A stretch of DNA of 64,000 nt from Methanobacteriota archaeon (GTDB lineage Archaea; Thermoplasmatota; Thermoplasmata; Thermoplasmatales; ARK-15), in NCBI GenBank assembly GCA_009758405.1, contig WSBC01000016.1, forward strand, positions 186,001-250,000. The letters are read 5' to 3'. Shown one piece after another: positions 16,388-27,938 of this stretch (position 1 is its first letter; the number at the start of each line of letters is the position of its first letter). A model generated the notes under the pieces. The model was not told the DNA's origin. It made no database searches and saw nothing but the letters and a program-made list of their open reading frames with translations. The translations under genes were made by a program, and so were the position numbers.

Positions 16388-17696
16388 AAGGAGAGAGATA
16401 CTTGATTATTTATGGAAAAACGGTATTGTACCTACGCCGGATGAACTGGATAAGATAATAAAAAATGGCGGTATTGAATATGTAAGGGGGAGGATGGAAA
16501 AAAGGCGGGAAAAGGTAGATGAAATTGAGATTATAAAAAGCAGGGAGTATTTTGAAGCAACGTCTGGTAAAAGTGATAGTTTCAAGAAACTTTTTCAGGA
16601 TAGATATGTGAAAATTAAAAAAATTTTACAATCAAGGGTATCTGTTACCTCAGCAGTGGATATTGAGTTTGCTAAATCTCATGAAGGTGAGGTAACAATA
16701 ATAGCAATGGTGATGGGTGTTAGAGAATCTAAATATGGTTATGTATTGGAACTGGAGGATCTTACAGGATCAATTATAGCATATATTGATCAAAATTTGG
16801 GGCAGTTAATACTTCCCGATGACATAATAGCACTTAAGGGGAATTTAAAGAATGGAAAGCTTTATGTTAAAGAGATTACCTATCCAGGGGTAGATAATGC
16901 ACAAAAAAAAGAAAAGGTTATTGATAGTGAGAATGCAATAGCATTTATTTCTGATACGCACGTTGGTAGCAAAATGTTCATGGAAAGTCAATTCAAAAAA
17001 TTTCTAGAGTGGCTCAACACAAGTGAAACTGGTAAAAAGGTGAAGTATCTTATAATAAACGGTGATCTTGTGGATGGCATAGGAATTTATCCGGGACAGG
17101 AAAGGGATCTTGAGATTGATGATATTTATGAGCAATATTCAAAATTATCCAAGCTTTTTGAAGGTCTTAGGCAGGATATAAGGGTATTTATGATACCAGG
17201 AAATCATGACTTGGTAAGAATTGCTGAGCCTCAACCATCTTTATCTAAAGAAATAAGATCCCTTTTTGGTGAAAATTTTCAATTTCTATCAAACCCTGCC
17301 TATATATCAATAGAGGGTATTAAGATCCTTCTATATCACGGTATGAGTCTGAATGATCTTATGGATCTTATTAAGGGTATGAAATACGACAATGTTTTAA
17401 GGATGATGGAGGAACTTTTAAAAAGAAGGCATCTGGCACCGTTTTATGGGAAGAACGTACCCATAGCTCCTATACCTGAGGACTTTATGGTGATTGAGGA
17501 GATCCCTGATATATTTGTTACTGGTCATATTCATGTGCATAGGGCGGGAATCTATCACGGTGTATTGCTTTTAAATGCATCCGCCTGGCAGAGACAGACG
17601 GATTATCAAAAAATGCACAATTTTATACCAGATCCCTGTAAGGTAACTTTAAAATTTTTAAATAAACCTGGTTTTACTGTTGTTGATTTCAAATAG
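16380..17696 (+). CDS. polB: DNA polymerase D small subunit (DP1, exonuclease)
   Basis: Proofreading 3'-5' exonuclease subunit of archaeal family D polymerase. 438 residues: an N-terminal helical domain, an OB-fold (about residues 95-180), then a calcineurin-like phosphoesterase domain. Metal motifs appear complete: ISDTHVGS, NGDLVDGIG, IPGNHD, LLYHG and VTGHIHVHR, so the nuclease should be active. The large subunit DP2 is not in the window. It overlaps nreA by eight bases and the convergent tRNase Z gene by eight bases. Confidence 0.94.
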   Translation: MDERREILDYLWKNGIVPTPDELDKIIKNGGIEYVRGRMEKRREKVDEIEIIKSREYFEATSGKSDSFKKLFQDRYVKIKKILQSRVSVTSAVDIEFAKSHEGEVTIIAMVMGVRESKYGYVLELEDLTGSIIAYIDQNLGQLILPDDIIALKGNLKNGKLYVKEITYPGVDNAQKKEKVIDSENAIAFISDTHVGSKMFMESQFKKFLEWLNTSETGKKVKYLIINGDLVDGIGIYPGQERDLEIDDIYEQYSKLSKLFEGLRQDIRVFMIPGNHDLVRIAEPQPSLSKEIRSLFGENFQFLSNPAYISIEGIKILLYHGMSLNDLMDLIKGMKYDNVLRMMEELLKRRHLAPFYGKNVPIAPIPEDFMVIEEIPDIFVTGHIHVHRAGIYHGVLLLNASAWQRQTDYQKMHNFIPDPCKVTLKFLNKPGFTVVDFK

Positions 17697-18603
17697 TTAC
17701 AGTAAATTCCATGAGGTCTTTTGCAACCATAGTGTTGTGAAATATACTTTTTGCCTCTTCCTCTAGAATTTTAACATCGTTCATTCTGTATCTTGGACTA
17801 ATGTGTGTTAGGAAAAGATATCTTACATTCGCTCTTTTGGCTATTTCTGCTGCCTGCCTTGAAGAGGAATGACCATATTCATTTGCCTTTTCTTCAAGAG
17901 ATGAATCCACCGTGGAATCATGTATAAGAACATTTGCATTCCTTGAAAACTCAACCATACAATCACATGGTGAGGTATCACCTGTATACACTATTTTTCT
18001 ACCTACCCTGATGCCATCTGATATATCATCTATTGTTATTGTTTTTCCATTTTTCTCTAAACTGCCATTTCTAAGTATCTTATCCACCTCCCTGCTGTTT
18101 AATGAAAATTTTTCCATAAGCTCCTGGGAAATTCTTTTTCTATCCTTCTCCTTAAAGCAATATGCAAGATTTGTAACAGGATGAACTGTCTTCAAAGTTT
18201 TTATTGTATAATCCCCAAAATCTATTTCTTCATCCTCCCCTAAATCCCTAATCCTTATGTTGAATGAGAGGGAATAATAACCAAGTTGTAAAAAATTTGA
18301 AACCTGATTTACAGTATCTCTTGGACCATAAATCTCTAGAGGATCTGTTCTTCCATTTAACACCATTGTTTGGATCAAACCCGCAAGTCCAAGGAAATGA
18401 TCCCCGTGAAAATGGGTAATAAAAATCTTTGCTATTTTCATAAAACTGATGTTTGTCTGCATTATCTGTCTTTGAGTTCCCTCACCAATGTCAAAAAGGA
18501 TAACATCCCTATCCACCTGAAGGCCTATTGAAGGAAGGCCTCTCTCAACACTTGGCCAGGATCCACTAGTTCCAAAGAAAACAATCTTTACTGTAGATAT
18601 CAT
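17689..18603 (-). CDS. rnz: tRNase Z
   Basis: Endonuclease that removes 3' trailers from tRNA precursors. 304 residues of the short form, metallo-beta-lactamase fold. It has THFHGDHFLGLAGL (zinc site) near residue 58, VYTGDTSPCD, HDSTVDSS and the C-terminal FLTHISPRY. The ATG at 18603 overlaps the UMP kinase stop as ATGA; an upstream ATG three codons earlier lies inside pyrH. It is translationally coupled to pyrH. Confidence 0.94.
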   Translation of the reverse strand: MISTVKIVFFGTSGSWPSVERGLPSIGLQVDRDVILFDIGEGTQRQIMQTNISFMKIAKIFITHFHGDHFLGLAGLIQTMVLNGRTDPLEIYGPRDTVNQVSNFLQLGYYSLSFNIRIRDLGEDEEIDFGDYTIKTLKTVHPVTNLAYCFKEKDRKRISQELMEKFSLNSREVDKILRNGSLEKNGKTITIDDISDGIRVGRKIVYTGDTSPCDCMVEFSRNANVLIHDSTVDSSLEEKANEYGHSSSRQAAEIAKRANVRYLFLTHISPRYRMNDVKILEEEAKSIFHNTMVAKDLMEFTVTI

Positions 18604-19262
18604 GGACCGCACACTCTTGTGCCCCTAAAATCATCACCTTCTATTGCCTTTTTAAAATTATCTATATCCCTTCCATTTATTACCATAATTTCTATACCAC
18701 TTCTTTCTGCTATTTTTATTGAAAGAAAATCAAGAACCTGGTTCGGTCCGGCCCCAGAAGAATTTAGATAAAACATACCAAGAAGATCAGCATATCTTAT
18801 ATCCTTTATCAATCGTGCATCCTTATTAACCTTGGGATCCTTATCATAAACACCATCCACTGTTGTTGCATTGATCACCCTTTTCACTCCAAGGAGTTCC
18901 GCTGCCAACAATGAAACAGCATCAGTTGTATGCCCAGGCACTGTCCCTCCCATAACCACGTTTCCATTTGTTATCTCCTTAAGATCCTGAGCATATCTTG
19001 CATTCTTTATATATGATTTCACTAGAAGTGCGTTTATTCTTGTCGCCATAATACCTATCAAATCAAGATTATATTCACTTTCGCCTCTTTTTCTAGCAAT
19101 TTCTATATAGTCCCTTGCCAACTTTCCTCCACCAACAACAATAACAAACCTGTATTTATCTATGAGGGAGTTAATCATTTCAGAGAATCCTTGAAGAAAA
19201 TTTTCATCTATTCCCCCGGGGTTTACAAGCGATCCTCCAAGCGAAATAACAACATCTTCCAT
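18600..19262 (-). CDS. pyrH: Uridylate kinase (archaeal type)
   Basis: Phosphorylates UMP to UDP. 220 residues of the amino-acid-kinase fold, with the N-terminal VISLGGSLVNPGG, VVGGGKLARDYI, and the substrate region MGGTVPGHTTDAVS. The Asp-rich ATTVDGVYDKDPKVN matches other UMP kinases. Its start is close to the divergent aRF1 gene (54 bases between start codons), so both promoters overlap. Confidence 0.94.
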   Translation of the reverse strand: MEDVVISLGGSLVNPGGIDENFLQGFSEMINSLIDKYRFVIVVGGGKLARDYIEIARKRGESEYNLDLIGIMATRINALLVKSYIKNARYAQDLKEITNGNVVMGGTVPGHTTDAVSLLAAELLGVKRVINATTVDGVYDKDPKVNKDARLIKDIRYADLLGMFYLNSSGAGPNQVLDFLSIKIAERSGIEIMVINGRDIDNFKKAIEGDDFRGTRVCGP

Positions 19263-19316
19263 ATTTAAATAGGTGAAGTGTTTTATACATTAAAAAAATT
19301 TCGGAAGTGTAAGAAA

Positions 19317-20537
19317 ATGGATACAAAAAATGTTTATGATTTCAAGAGGGCACTTGAGGAACTCTCTAAATACGAAGGTAGAGGTACTGAATTAATTTCA
19401 CTCTATATTCCTCCAAAAAGACCAATATCGGATGTGATTGCATATCTTAGGGATGAATATTCCACATCTTCAAACATAAAAAGTAAGGGTACAAGAAAAA
19501 ATGTTATGAGTGCGATAGAATCAATGATGAGCAGGCTCAAGGTATATAAGATGCCCCCAGAAAATGGTCTTGCATTATTTATTGGTCATGTACCAACAAG
19601 GGGTGATCAAACTGAGATGGTAACATATATTATTGAACCTCCAGAACCAGTCCAATCATTAATTTACAGATGCGATTCAAAATTCTATCTTGATCCCCTT
19701 TATGCCATGCTTGGTGAAAAAGATGTTTATGGTCTCATAGTAATTGATAGAAGCGAGGCCACAATAGGATTTCTGAGGGGTGTAAGGATTGAGGTAGTAA
19801 AGAACATTCAGTCGCAGGTTCCTAGCAAACACCATCAGGGTGGTCAATCATCAAGAAGGTTTGAAAGATTAATAGAGCTGGCTGCCCATGAATTTTTTGT
19901 AAAAGTAGGAGAGGTGGCAAATGAGGCATTTTTAAATGAAAAAAATTTAAAGGGGATATTGATTGGTGGGCCAGGTTCAACAAAAGAGGTTTTTGCTGAA
20001 AAGGATTATCTTCATCATGAGTTAAAAAAGAAGATCATAGACCTTTTTGACACTGGTTATACAGATGAATATGGTCTCAGGGAGCTTGTTGAGAAGGCAT
20101 CACAAACACTAGAGGATCTTGAAATAGCACAGGAAAAAAGGATAATAAATAAATTTCTTTCAGAAATAAGGAAAAATGAGGGATCACTAGCTGTTTATGG
20201 TGAGAACAATGTTATAGAGGCATTGAAAAACGCACAAGTGGACACTTTGATAATTTCGGAGGCATTAAGAAAATATAAGGTAATTTGGGAATGTCCAAAT
20301 TGTAAATTAAGAAAGGAGGAGGTTGTTACAGGAAATATACCCGAAAAAATTTGCGATAAATGCAATATACCTATGAATATAGTGGAAAAAGTGGATATAA
20401 TTGATGAGTATTATAGGCTTGCTGAGCAATCCAATGCAAAGGTATTCCTTGTATCGGATGAAAGCGAGGAAGGAAAGCTATTTTTGAAGGGATTTGGCGG
20501 TATAGGTGCAATATTAAGATATAGAAAAAAAGAATGA
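19317..20537 (+). CDS. prf1: Peptide chain release factor aRF1
   Basis: Recognises all three stop codons and triggers peptide release; eRF1-like. 406 residues. The decoding motifs [11 protein letters not shown] and YRCDSKF lie in domain 1, the catalytic GGQ in [11 protein letters not shown] at about residue 180, and the C-terminal domain contains two CxxC pairs (CPNC, CDKC), probably zinc-binding. I chose the ATG at 19317, where the protein begins like its relatives; a GTG at 19278 would add 13 atypical residues. Confidence 0.94.
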   Translation: MDTKNVYDFKRALEELSKYEGRGTELISLYIPPKRPISDVIAYLRDEYSTSSNIKSKGTRKNVMSAIESMMSRLKVYKMPPENGLALFIGHVPTRGDQTEMVTYIIEPPEPVQSLIYRCDSKFYLDPLYAMLGEKDVYGLIVIDRSEATIGFLRGVRIEVVKNIQSQVPSKHHQGGQSSRRFERLIELAAHEFFVKVGEVANEAFLNEKNLKGILIGGPGSTKEVFAEKDYLHHELKKKIIDLFDTGYTDEYGLRELVEKASQTLEDLEIAQEKRIINKFLSEIRKNEGSLAVYGENNVIEALKNAQVDTLIISEALRKYKVIWECPNCKLRKEEVVTGNIPEKICDKCNIPMNIVEKVDIIDEYYRLAEQSNAKVFLVSDESEEGKLFLKGFGGIGAILRYRKKE

Positions 20538-20539
20538 AA

Positions 20540-20779
20540 TTATTTTAAATCAAGAACCACAACATCCTTCACAGATTTCATGCCTTTAAAGGGGAGAATA
20601 AGTCTCCCCTGTGCATCTGTTTCAAAGTTAACATTTGGCAAATCTTCTGAAGGCACTACTAAAAGATGCTGTACATTCCCGGTATCTGTTTCTATGACCA
20701 GGTTATCAATTGTGCCAAGAATCAATCCGTCTGAGGTCATTACTGTCTTCCCTCTCAATTCTGTTACGAATTTTTTCAT
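20540..20779 (-). CDS. PRC-barrel domain protein (second copy)
   Basis: 79 residues: KFVTELRGKTVMTSDGLILGTIDNL, then VPSEDLPNVNFETDAQGRLILPFKGMKSVKDVVVLD. This is the same fold as the protein at 1290-1556, but the sequence is clearly different. It begins 15 bases after the VAT stop codon with a GAGGTGAAT ribosome-binding site, so it is the last gene of the VAT operon. Possible CdpB-type role in cell division, as an inference. It converges on aRF1 with a two-base gap. Confidence 0.82.
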   Translation of the reverse strand: MKKFVTELRGKTVMTSDGLILGTIDNLVIETDTGNVQHLLVVPSEDLPNVNFETDAQGRLILPFKGMKSVKDVVVLDLK

Positions 20780-20794
20780 TAATTCACCTCCAGA

Positions 20795-23017
20795 TCACCT
20801 GAAATATTGGAGTTCCTCTTTTCTTGTCGGAGCTCTGGAAATCATGTTACCTATTGCATTATAGTATTTTATACTTTCTTCTGTCATTGATGGCGGAATT
20901 TTCTCAAGTGCCTTTTCAAAGTGTCTCATTGATACCTTTTCTGCATTTTCCCTTATTGCAAACATACCAGCTTCCCTGCATACATTTTCTATGTCTGCCC
21001 CAACATAATTCTCCATTTTCTCTGCTAACTTGTTTAGATCCACATCACTGTCAAGAGGCATGTTTCTTGTATGAACCTTGAGTATTTTCAGTCTGGCCTC
21101 CTTATCGGGTACTGGTATGTAAATCATCCTGTCAAATCTTCCAGGTCTTAAGAGTGCAGGATCAATTATATCTGGCCTGTTTGTGGAAGCAATTACCACG
21201 ACACCTTCCATGTTTTCAATACCGTCCATGGATGTTAATAGTTGGTTAACTATTCTTTCAGTAACCCCCGAATCTGCATGGGATCCTCTTCTGGGTGCAA
21301 TTGCATCAATCTCATCCAGGAAAACTACCGCAGGTGAACTCTGCTTAGCCTTTTTAAATATTTCCCTTATTGCCTTTTCTGACTCTCCTACCCATTTGCT
21401 CAGAACTTCAGGTCCTTTAATACTGATGAAATTCATCTCGCTTTCTGTAGCTACTGCCTTTGCAAGAAGAGTCTTTCCTGTTCCAGGAGGACCATAGAGA
21501 AGTATACCCCTTGGTGGTCTTATTCCCATCTTTTTGAATTTTTCAGGTTGCTTTATAGGCATTTCCACTGCCTCAATAAGCTCCTGCTTAACATTTTCTA
21601 AACCACCAATATCATCCCATCTAACATTTGGAACCTCTATAAGTACCCCCCTTAATATGCTAGGTTCAATCTCTTTCAAAGCCTCCTTGAAATCTTCCCT
21701 TTTGACCACCATTTTCTGTAACATTTCAACAGGAATTGGTTTATCAAGATCAATTTCAGGAAGATATCTTCTCAGGGCATGCATAGCAGCCTCCCTAGCC
21801 AGTGCTGCAAGATCTGCTCCAACAAATCCATGGGTCATGGATGCAAGTTCATCAAGGAACTTGTATTTTTCTTCATCAGTCATCTCTAAAGGCATTAACC
21901 TTGTATGTATTTGAAGTATCTCCAATCTTCCTTGTTTGTCAGGAATGCCTATCTCAATCTCCCTATCAAACCTTCCAGGTCTTCTCAGTGCAGGATCTAT
22001 AGAATCAACGAGATTTGTAGCGCCTATTACTATTACCTGCCCTCTTTCTTTTAGACCATCCATTAAAGTGAGTAGCTGGGCAACCACCCTTCTTTCCACT
22101 TCTCCTTGAACCTCTGCCCTCTTTGGTGCTATTGAATCGAGTTCATCAATGAATATTATTGAAGGAGCGTTTTTCTCAGCCTCATCAAATTTATCCCTAA
22201 GGAATTTTTCACTTTCACCATAATATTTGCTCATAATTTCAGGACCATTGATTAGATAAAAATTAGCACCGGATTCATTTGCCACAGCCTTAGCTATTAA
22301 TGTTTTACCTGTGCCAGGAGGGCCATAGAGCAGAACACCCTTGGGCGGTTTTATTCCAAGCCTTTCAAATAACTCAGGGTGTTTTAGGGGCAATTCTATC
22401 ATTTCCCTTACCTTTTGGAGTTCCTCCTTAAGTCCACCTATATCCTCATATGTAACCCTTCCAGTTTCAGATACGTATTCTTCAACAGGTTCTTCCTTTA
22501 CAACTATGTCTGTATTTTCTTTTATTACTAGAACACCCTTCGGTTGTGCCCTTACCACCTTGAATTTTAATCCAGTTCTTCCAATTAAAGTAAGGCCCGG
22601 AATTATTAGAATATCACCTTCCATTATTGGTCTATTAAGCAATGCCCTTCTTACGAATTCTTCTATGCCTTCTCCTAGTCTGAGCCTTTGATCCTTTTCA
22701 ATAAGAGGCGCAAATGTTACAGATTTTGCAGGCTGATATGTTGCCTTGGCAACGATTACCTTGTCTCCAAGAGTTACACCAGCATTTCTTCTAATATCAC
22801 CATCTATCCTGATGATTCCCTTTCCCTCATCCTCCACCGGTACCCTGTAAACCTTTGCAGCAGTAGTTTTTTTGCTAACCACTCCAGTTATTGTTATGAT
22901 TTCACCCACTTCAATTCCAAGCTCCTCCCTTGCCTGTGAATCAATCCTAGCCCTCCCCAGACCAACATCCATCTGGGGTGCCTCGTGTACCCTTAGAATA
23001 ATTTCCTTCTTTTCCAT
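20795..23017 (-). CDS. vat: VAT / Cdc48-type AAA ATPase
   Basis: Hexameric unfoldase that feeds proteins to the proteasome. 740 residues: N-domain (1-180), then two AAA modules, each with GPPGTGKT Walker A. Walker B is [14 protein letters not shown] in D1 and [14 protein letters not shown] in D2, and RRPGRFD and LRPGRFD arginine fingers are present. The C-terminus is EELQYF followed by a last Arg, close to the HbYX-like tail that docks to the proteasome. The ATG at 23017 follows AGGTGATT. Co-transcribed with the downstream PRC-barrel gene. A GTTTAAATACT box lies about 55 bases upstream. Confidence 0.96.
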   Translation of the reverse strand: MEKKEIILRVHEAPQMDVGLGRARIDSQAREELGIEVGEIITITGVVSKKTTAAKVYRVPVEDEGKGIIRIDGDIRRNAGVTLGDKVIVAKATYQPAKSVTFAPLIEKDQRLRLGEGIEEFVRRALLNRPIMEGDILIIPGLTLIGRTGLKFKVVRAQPKGVLVIKENTDIVVKEEPVEEYVSETGRVTYEDIGGLKEELQKVREMIELPLKHPELFERLGIKPPKGVLLYGPPGTGKTLIAKAVANESGANFYLINGPEIMSKYYGESEKFLRDKFDEAEKNAPSIIFIDELDSIAPKRAEVQGEVERRVVAQLLTLMDGLKERGQVIVIGATNLVDSIDPALRRPGRFDREIEIGIPDKQGRLEILQIHTRLMPLEMTDEEKYKFLDELASMTHGFVGADLAALAREAAMHALRRYLPEIDLDKPIPVEMLQKMVVKREDFKEALKEIEPSILRGVLIEVPNVRWDDIGGLENVKQELIEAVEMPIKQPEKFKKMGIRPPRGILLYGPPGTGKTLLAKAVATESEMNFISIKGPEVLSKWVGESEKAIREIFKKAKQSSPAVVFLDEIDAIAPRRGSHADSGVTERIVNQLLTSMDGIENMEGVVVIASTNRPDIIDPALLRPGRFDRMIYIPVPDKEARLKILKVHTRNMPLDSDVDLNKLAEKMENYVGADIENVCREAGMFAIRENAEKVSMRHFEKALEKIPPSMTEESIKYYNAIGNMISRAPTRKEELQYFR

Positions 23018-23064
23018 ACTAATCACCTTCTAGTTATCAACTTTTGGTTAATATTTACTAGTAT

Positions 23065-23490
23065 TTAAACTTTTTCAATCTCTCTTAACCTTTTTACCAT
23101 TTTTATTGCACCATGAACAGCCTCTCTAGCCTTTTCAATCCTTTCCTGTGCCTGTAATCTAGTTTCTCCATGTCCGCTTATTCCAAGGGCCACAGGTTTT
23201 CCAAATTCAACCTGTAAATCTTCAATTTTTCTTGCTGCATTTTGCATTATTACTTCATCATGCTCCGTCTCTCCTTCTATGACAGCACCCAATGTTACCA
23301 CAGCATCTATCTCCTTTTCCTCTAAAAGCCTTTTAACACCAAGTGGTATTTCAAAAGTACCTGGGACTAAAAGTATCCTTGAAACCTCTGCCCCTAGAAA
23401 TTCAGCCTCCATCTTTGCTCTTTCAAGCATCATCATTGTTATATCAAAGTTATATTCTGAAGCCACTATACCAAGCCTAATCCTTTCCAT
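23065..23490 (-). CDS. ribH: 6,7-Dimethyl-8-ribityllumazine synthase
   Basis: Condenses the pyrimidine intermediate with dihydroxybutanone phosphate, the penultimate step of riboflavin synthesis. 141 residues, with VASEYNFDIT, PGTFEIPLGVKRL, LGAVIEGETEHDEVI and GISGHGETRLQAQER. The ATG at 23490 follows AAAGGAGGTG; the longer frame overlaps ribC. Last gene of the ribB-ribL-ribC-ribH minus-strand operon. Confidence 0.95.
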   Translation of the reverse strand: MERIRLGIVASEYNFDITMMMLERAKMEAEFLGAEVSRILLVPGTFEIPLGVKRLLEEKEIDAVVTLGAVIEGETEHDEVIMQNAARKIEDLQVEFGKPVALGISGHGETRLQAQERIEKAREAVHGAIKMVKRLREIEKV

Positions 23491-23513
23491 TTTTTCACCT
23501 CCTTTATTAACCA

Positions 23514-24438
<925 letters not shown>

Positions 24439-24463
<25 letters not shown>

Positions 24464-25122
24464 TCCACTATTTCATTTCCCTCTATAAATGGATAATTAT
24501 GTACTGTTGCATAATTTTTTGCTTTTTCATAGGATAATGAATATCCATCATCCCCTAACATTTCAACTATAGTAGCTGATGGAATTAGCCCAGCCATGAT
24601 CATCAGGGCAGTTGATAATTCTGTATGCCCTCTCCTATTTTTTAAAAGCCCCTTAGATGCAATTAAAAGATGAACATGCCCAGGGGATCTGAAATTTTTT
24701 CCAAATTCATCCCTTAATAAATCATCTTCCATTGAATCTGCCCTTGAGACAAGATAGGAAAATTCCTTAATTGTTAATGCCCTGTCCCTGTCAGGTATTC
24801 CAGTAAAAGTTTTCCTATGATTGATTGTTACTGAGAATGCAGATTTTTCATCATATGGAATATCATTTGGATAAAGTTTTTTGAATATTTCAAGCCCACT
24901 CATTTTAAAAATTTCTACCAGGTATTTAAGTCCAAGTTTTTCAGCCGTTTCATTTGTAAGTGTGGTACATATAAGTCCACCACCCTCTTTTCTCATCATC
25001 CTTATGTGTTCGTATGTAATGAACTGGGAAGGTATTACAATATCAGTCTCCCCCTCCCTATTCTCACCATCAAATATCAAAACAGGGGATCCTTTTCTAA
25101 TTTTTTCTTTAAATTCAATCAT
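24439..25122 (-). CDS. ribB: 3,4-Dihydroxy-2-butanone 4-phosphate synthase
   Basis: Makes the four-carbon precursor of lumazine from ribulose 5-phosphate. 227 residues. Active-site segments are FDGENREGETDIV (acidic loop), KEGGGLICTTL, SPGHVHLLIASKG and RRGHTELSTALM. It is a single-domain enzyme without a fused GTP cyclohydrolase. First gene of the riboflavin operon; it overlaps ribL by 25 bases if ribL starts at 24463. Confidence 0.94.
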
Positions 25123-25165
25123 AATGACTGTTATTTAGTTCAATTAATTAAATTTTAGTATTAAC

Positions 25166-25741
25166 TTAATTTTGAGTAATATTTCCAACAAGTTTAGGGC
25201 CATTTTTATCTATTACCCTATATTTAAATCCATGCTCTTTAATATAATCATATTCATGCCCTGCATCTGAAGGATATATTGCAAGAAACACGAGTCTTTC
25301 ATTTCCAGTATTAATTGATCTATGGGCGTAGTCTGGTTCTACATTTATTAAGGAACCCCTGAACATATTGAATGTTTTTGTATTGCCTGCCCTGTTTTGA
25401 AGAATTAAAATTCCATTTCCTTGAAAAACAAGGTAAATTTCTGCAGCGGATTTTGAGTGAAAATGACCCTTGGTGAAATAATATTCTTCACCAACTTTTC
25501 CAGGTTCCAATACTGTTATGGCATATGAAAGTGCTCCAGGTTGTTCATATTTCATTTCATAGACAGTATAAATAAGGGGATTTTCCTTTGAAATTATTTC
25601 ATTTACGCTCTTTTTATCAAAAAAATAATCAGCTAGATCACTCAGGTATTTTTTCTGAACAGAAGTGTAGTACTTAATTTCTCCACCTATTAGGTCTATT
25701 ATGTTTATGTCAGAATCTCCCATAATAATATGATATTTCAA
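25166..25741 (-). CDS. pgi: Cupin-type glucose-6-phosphate isomerase
   Basis: Interconverts glucose 6-phosphate and fructose 6-phosphate. The archaeal enzyme is a metal-dependent cupin of about 190 residues, unrelated to bacterial Pgi; this one has 191. Metal ligands are in FTKGHFHSKSAAEIYLVFQGNG and in PDYAHRSINTGNE. Either Met1 or the Met six codons later could start the protein. Stands alone on the minus strand, with ribB downstream after 43 bases and a long AT-rich gap upstream. Confidence 0.9.
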   Translation of the reverse strand: MKYHIIMGDSDINIIDLIGGEIKYYTSVQKKYLSDLADYFFDKKSVNEIISKENPLIYTVYEMKYEQPGALSYAITVLEPGKVGEEYYFTKGHFHSKSAAEIYLVFQGNGILILQNRAGNTKTFNMFRGSLINVEPDYAHRSINTGNERLVFLAIYPSDAGHEYDYIKEHGFKYRVIDKNGPKLVGNITQN

Positions 25742-26127
25742 TTTAATATAAAATTTTTTTATTTAAATTTGAAATTTTTATAATTTAAAATTAATAAATA
25801 AATAAAATATTAATTAAATATATATAATGAATTTTAGCAATAAAAAATAATTGGGCAGAATTTTCTTGATAACATTAAAAAAAGGTATTAATGTAACTAT
25901 CTCAATAAATTATATCTTTGTTTTTCATTATCAGTAATTTAAATTTCTACAGAATATAAGAAAAATGTTGATAAGATCATTGAATACAAAAGACATATTA
26001 TACTGTGAGTTATTTTAGAGAGTAACTAAATTTCTCTGATTACTATGTCCATAATTTTTTACTCTTTCAATCATTTGGTTTAGAAGTATAGAAAATGTTC
26101 TTTCTATTTTCCATCTTATATCTAACG
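25742..26127. other. 386-base AT-rich gap downstream of tRNA-Asp
   Basis: Very low in G and C, with no open reading frame longer than a few dozen codons and no clear RNA structure. It contains TTAAATATA- and TTTAAATTTG-like elements near 25755-25820, one of which may serve pgi on the minus strand. I see nothing else that I can support. Confidence 0.4.
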
Positions 26128-26200
26128 CCCCGGCTGGGATTTGAACCCAGGTCATGGGTTCGACAGACCCATATGATAGACCACTACACCACCGGGGCTA
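26128..26200 (-). tRNA. tRNA-Asp (GTC)
   Basis: 73 bases. Acceptor GCCCCGG pairs with CCGGGGC, discriminator G. The anticodon arm is TGGGT-CTGTCGA-ACCCA, anticodon GTC. The T loop reads GGTTCAAATC. No intron. A CTTTAAATAATC element about 25-35 bases upstream (near 26224-26235) is the likely promoter; it lies in the 78-base space shared with the divergent prs gene. Confidence 0.96.
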
Positions 26201-26278
26201 TTTTAACCAAAAATTAACTGATTATTTAAAGATTTCATCATAAAAATGTTTTTAATCATGGGGATAATTTGGTTATCT

Positions 26279-27127
26279 ATGAAAATCGTAAGCGGTTCAA
26301 GCTCTTTAATGCTTTCAACTAGGCTTTCAGAAGTAACGGGTTTTCAGATGGTTCATAGAGAAATAAAAAGATTCCCCGATGGTGAATGCTATGTTAGGAT
26401 ACATGAGAACCTTGATAACCAAGAAGTAATTCTAATTCAGAATACACATCCAGATTGGAATATTATTGAATATCTTCTCCTAGTGGATGCTATAAGGCAA
26501 TACAATGTTAAAAGGTTAATAACAGTGGTACCATATTTCGGGTATGGAAGACAGGACAAAAGATTTAATGAAGGTGAACCAATAAGTGCGAAAATTATGG
26601 CTGAACATTTATCAGAGAATGTGGATAAAATTATAACAATCAATTTACATAATTCCGAAATAATTAAATGGTTCAAAACTGAGGCGATTGAAATAAAGGC
26701 TGAGATAGAACTTGCAAAATATTTTGAGAAATTTAAACCAGATCTCATTATTTCTCCTGACAAGGGTTCAATAGAAAGGGCAAAATTTATTTCTGGAATA
26801 CTTGGGATTCCATTTCATTCTTTCCAAAAAAGGAGGATAGATAGTGAAAGGGTAGAGATTGAAACTGGAGACATAGATGTCAAGAATAAAACAGTAGCAA
26901 TTGTAGATGATGTTATTTCCACAGGGGGTACAATTGCAACAGCGGCTGCCCTCTTAAAGTCTAAGGGTGCATCTAAGGTGATAGTTGGTTGCGTTCATGG
27001 TCTTTTTGTTGGAAATGCCCTTCAAAAAATGCAAATGAATGTAGACATATTGTTCTCAACTGATACAGTGGAAAATGAAAAGAGTTTAGTTACGGTCTCT
27101 CACCTGATTAGTGAATACTTGAAATGA
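26279..27127 (+). CDS. prs: Ribose-phosphate pyrophosphokinase
   Basis: Makes PRPP from ribose 5-phosphate and ATP, the substrate of the phosphoribosyltransferases in this window (PyrE and the transporter fusion). 282 residues. It has FPDGECYVRI, the catalytic VVPYFGYGRQDKRF loop near residue 90, and the PRPP loop IVDDVISTGGTIA near residue 205. I chose the ATG at 26279 since the protein then begins MKIVSGSSS like its relatives; a longer frame from 26246 adds a hydrophobic stretch and has no ribosome-binding site. Confidence 0.94.
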   Translation: MKIVSGSSSLMLSTRLSEVTGFQMVHREIKRFPDGECYVRIHENLDNQEVILIQNTHPDWNIIEYLLLVDAIRQYNVKRLITVVPYFGYGRQDKRFNEGEPISAKIMAEHLSENVDKIITINLHNSEIIKWFKTEAIEIKAEIELAKYFEKFKPDLIISPDKGSIERAKFISGILGIPFHSFQKRRIDSERVEIETGDIDVKNKTVAIVDDVISTGGTIATAAALLKSKGASKVIVGCVHGLFVGNALQKMQMNVDILFSTDTVENEKSLVTVSHLISEYLK

Positions 27128-27176
27128 AAGATTTTTATCATAATATCAATTATGGTTTTGAAAAGGGTGTTTTGTA

Positions 27177-27938
27177 ATGAAATTAAAAATGTGTGAAGCG
27201 CACGGGCCTTTCAGGGGAGAGAAATGCCCTATATGCGGTTCTGAAGGAAAGCTTATATTAAATGATTGGGAGCTTGAGGCCCTAAGTAAGATAATTACTG
27301 GAATACTCAGGCATTTTCCTGAAAAATTTAATGTTAAATTGGATGAGCATGGGTGGGCAAGTATATCGGATATATCACTTGGAATAAGGAATAAAGAAAG
27401 GAAGTTCAGATGGTTAAAGGATTATCATGTTGAATATTTTATCCTGACAGATCCTAAGGGAAGGTTTCAAATGGATCCTGACAAAAAACTTGTAAGGGCA
27501 GTTTACGGGCATTCCATTGATGTGGATCTTACTGATCTGCCTAGGGATAATATACCTCCAAAACTTTATTATTCCATTTCAAAGGAAGAAGAGGAATTTA
27601 TAAATGAAATTGGTATAAAGGCAGGAGAAAGAAGATGGGTACACCTTTCAAAGACATATGATGAAGCATATATAGCAGGTCTACATAGAACAGATGAACC
27701 AATAGTGCTTGAAATTAATGCAGCAGAGGCAATGAACAATGGTATAGAATTCTTTAGGGCAACGAAGACAATATATATAACAAAGGAAATACCCCCAAAG
27801 TTCATAAAGAAGGCAAGGAAAAGAAAGGTGGAAATACCTGAGGAAGAGCTTAAGGAAATAGAATTAGAAAAAAAGAGGAAAGAAGAAAAAGAAAAAAGGA
27901 GAAGGGAAAGAGAAGAAAATATTGAGGAGGGCCGGTAG
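27177..27938 (+). CDS. kptA: Tpt1/KptA RNA 2'-phosphotransferase
   Basis: Transfers an internal 2'-phosphate from RNA to NAD+. 253 residues: an N-terminal zinc ribbon (CEAHGPFRGEKCPIC), then the KptA core with LRHFPEKFNVKLDEHGWA, RAVYGHSID and GIEFFRATKTIYITKEIPPKF. The C-terminus is a very charged Lys/Arg/Glu helix. Its final codons and TAG stop lie inside the first ten bases of the tRNA-Ala gene, so mRNA and tRNA share sequence. Confidence 0.9.
   Translation: MKLKMCEAHGPFRGEKCPICGSEGKLILNDWELEALSKIITGILRHFPEKFNVKLDEHGWASISDISLGIRNKERKFRWLKDYHVEYFILTDPKGRFQMDPDKKLVRAVYGHSIDVDLTDLPRDNIPPKLYYSISKEEEEFINEIGIKAGERRWVHLSKTYDEAYIAGLHRTDEPIVLEINAAEAMNNGIEFFRATKTIYITKEIPPKFIKKARKRKVEIPEEELKEIELEKKRKEEKEKRRREREENIEEGR

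Noticed and set aside
20824-22939. Several plus-strand reading frames opposite the VAT gene
   Set aside because: They have no ribosome-binding sites, unusual Ser- and Leu-rich composition, and mirror the codons of a conserved gene.
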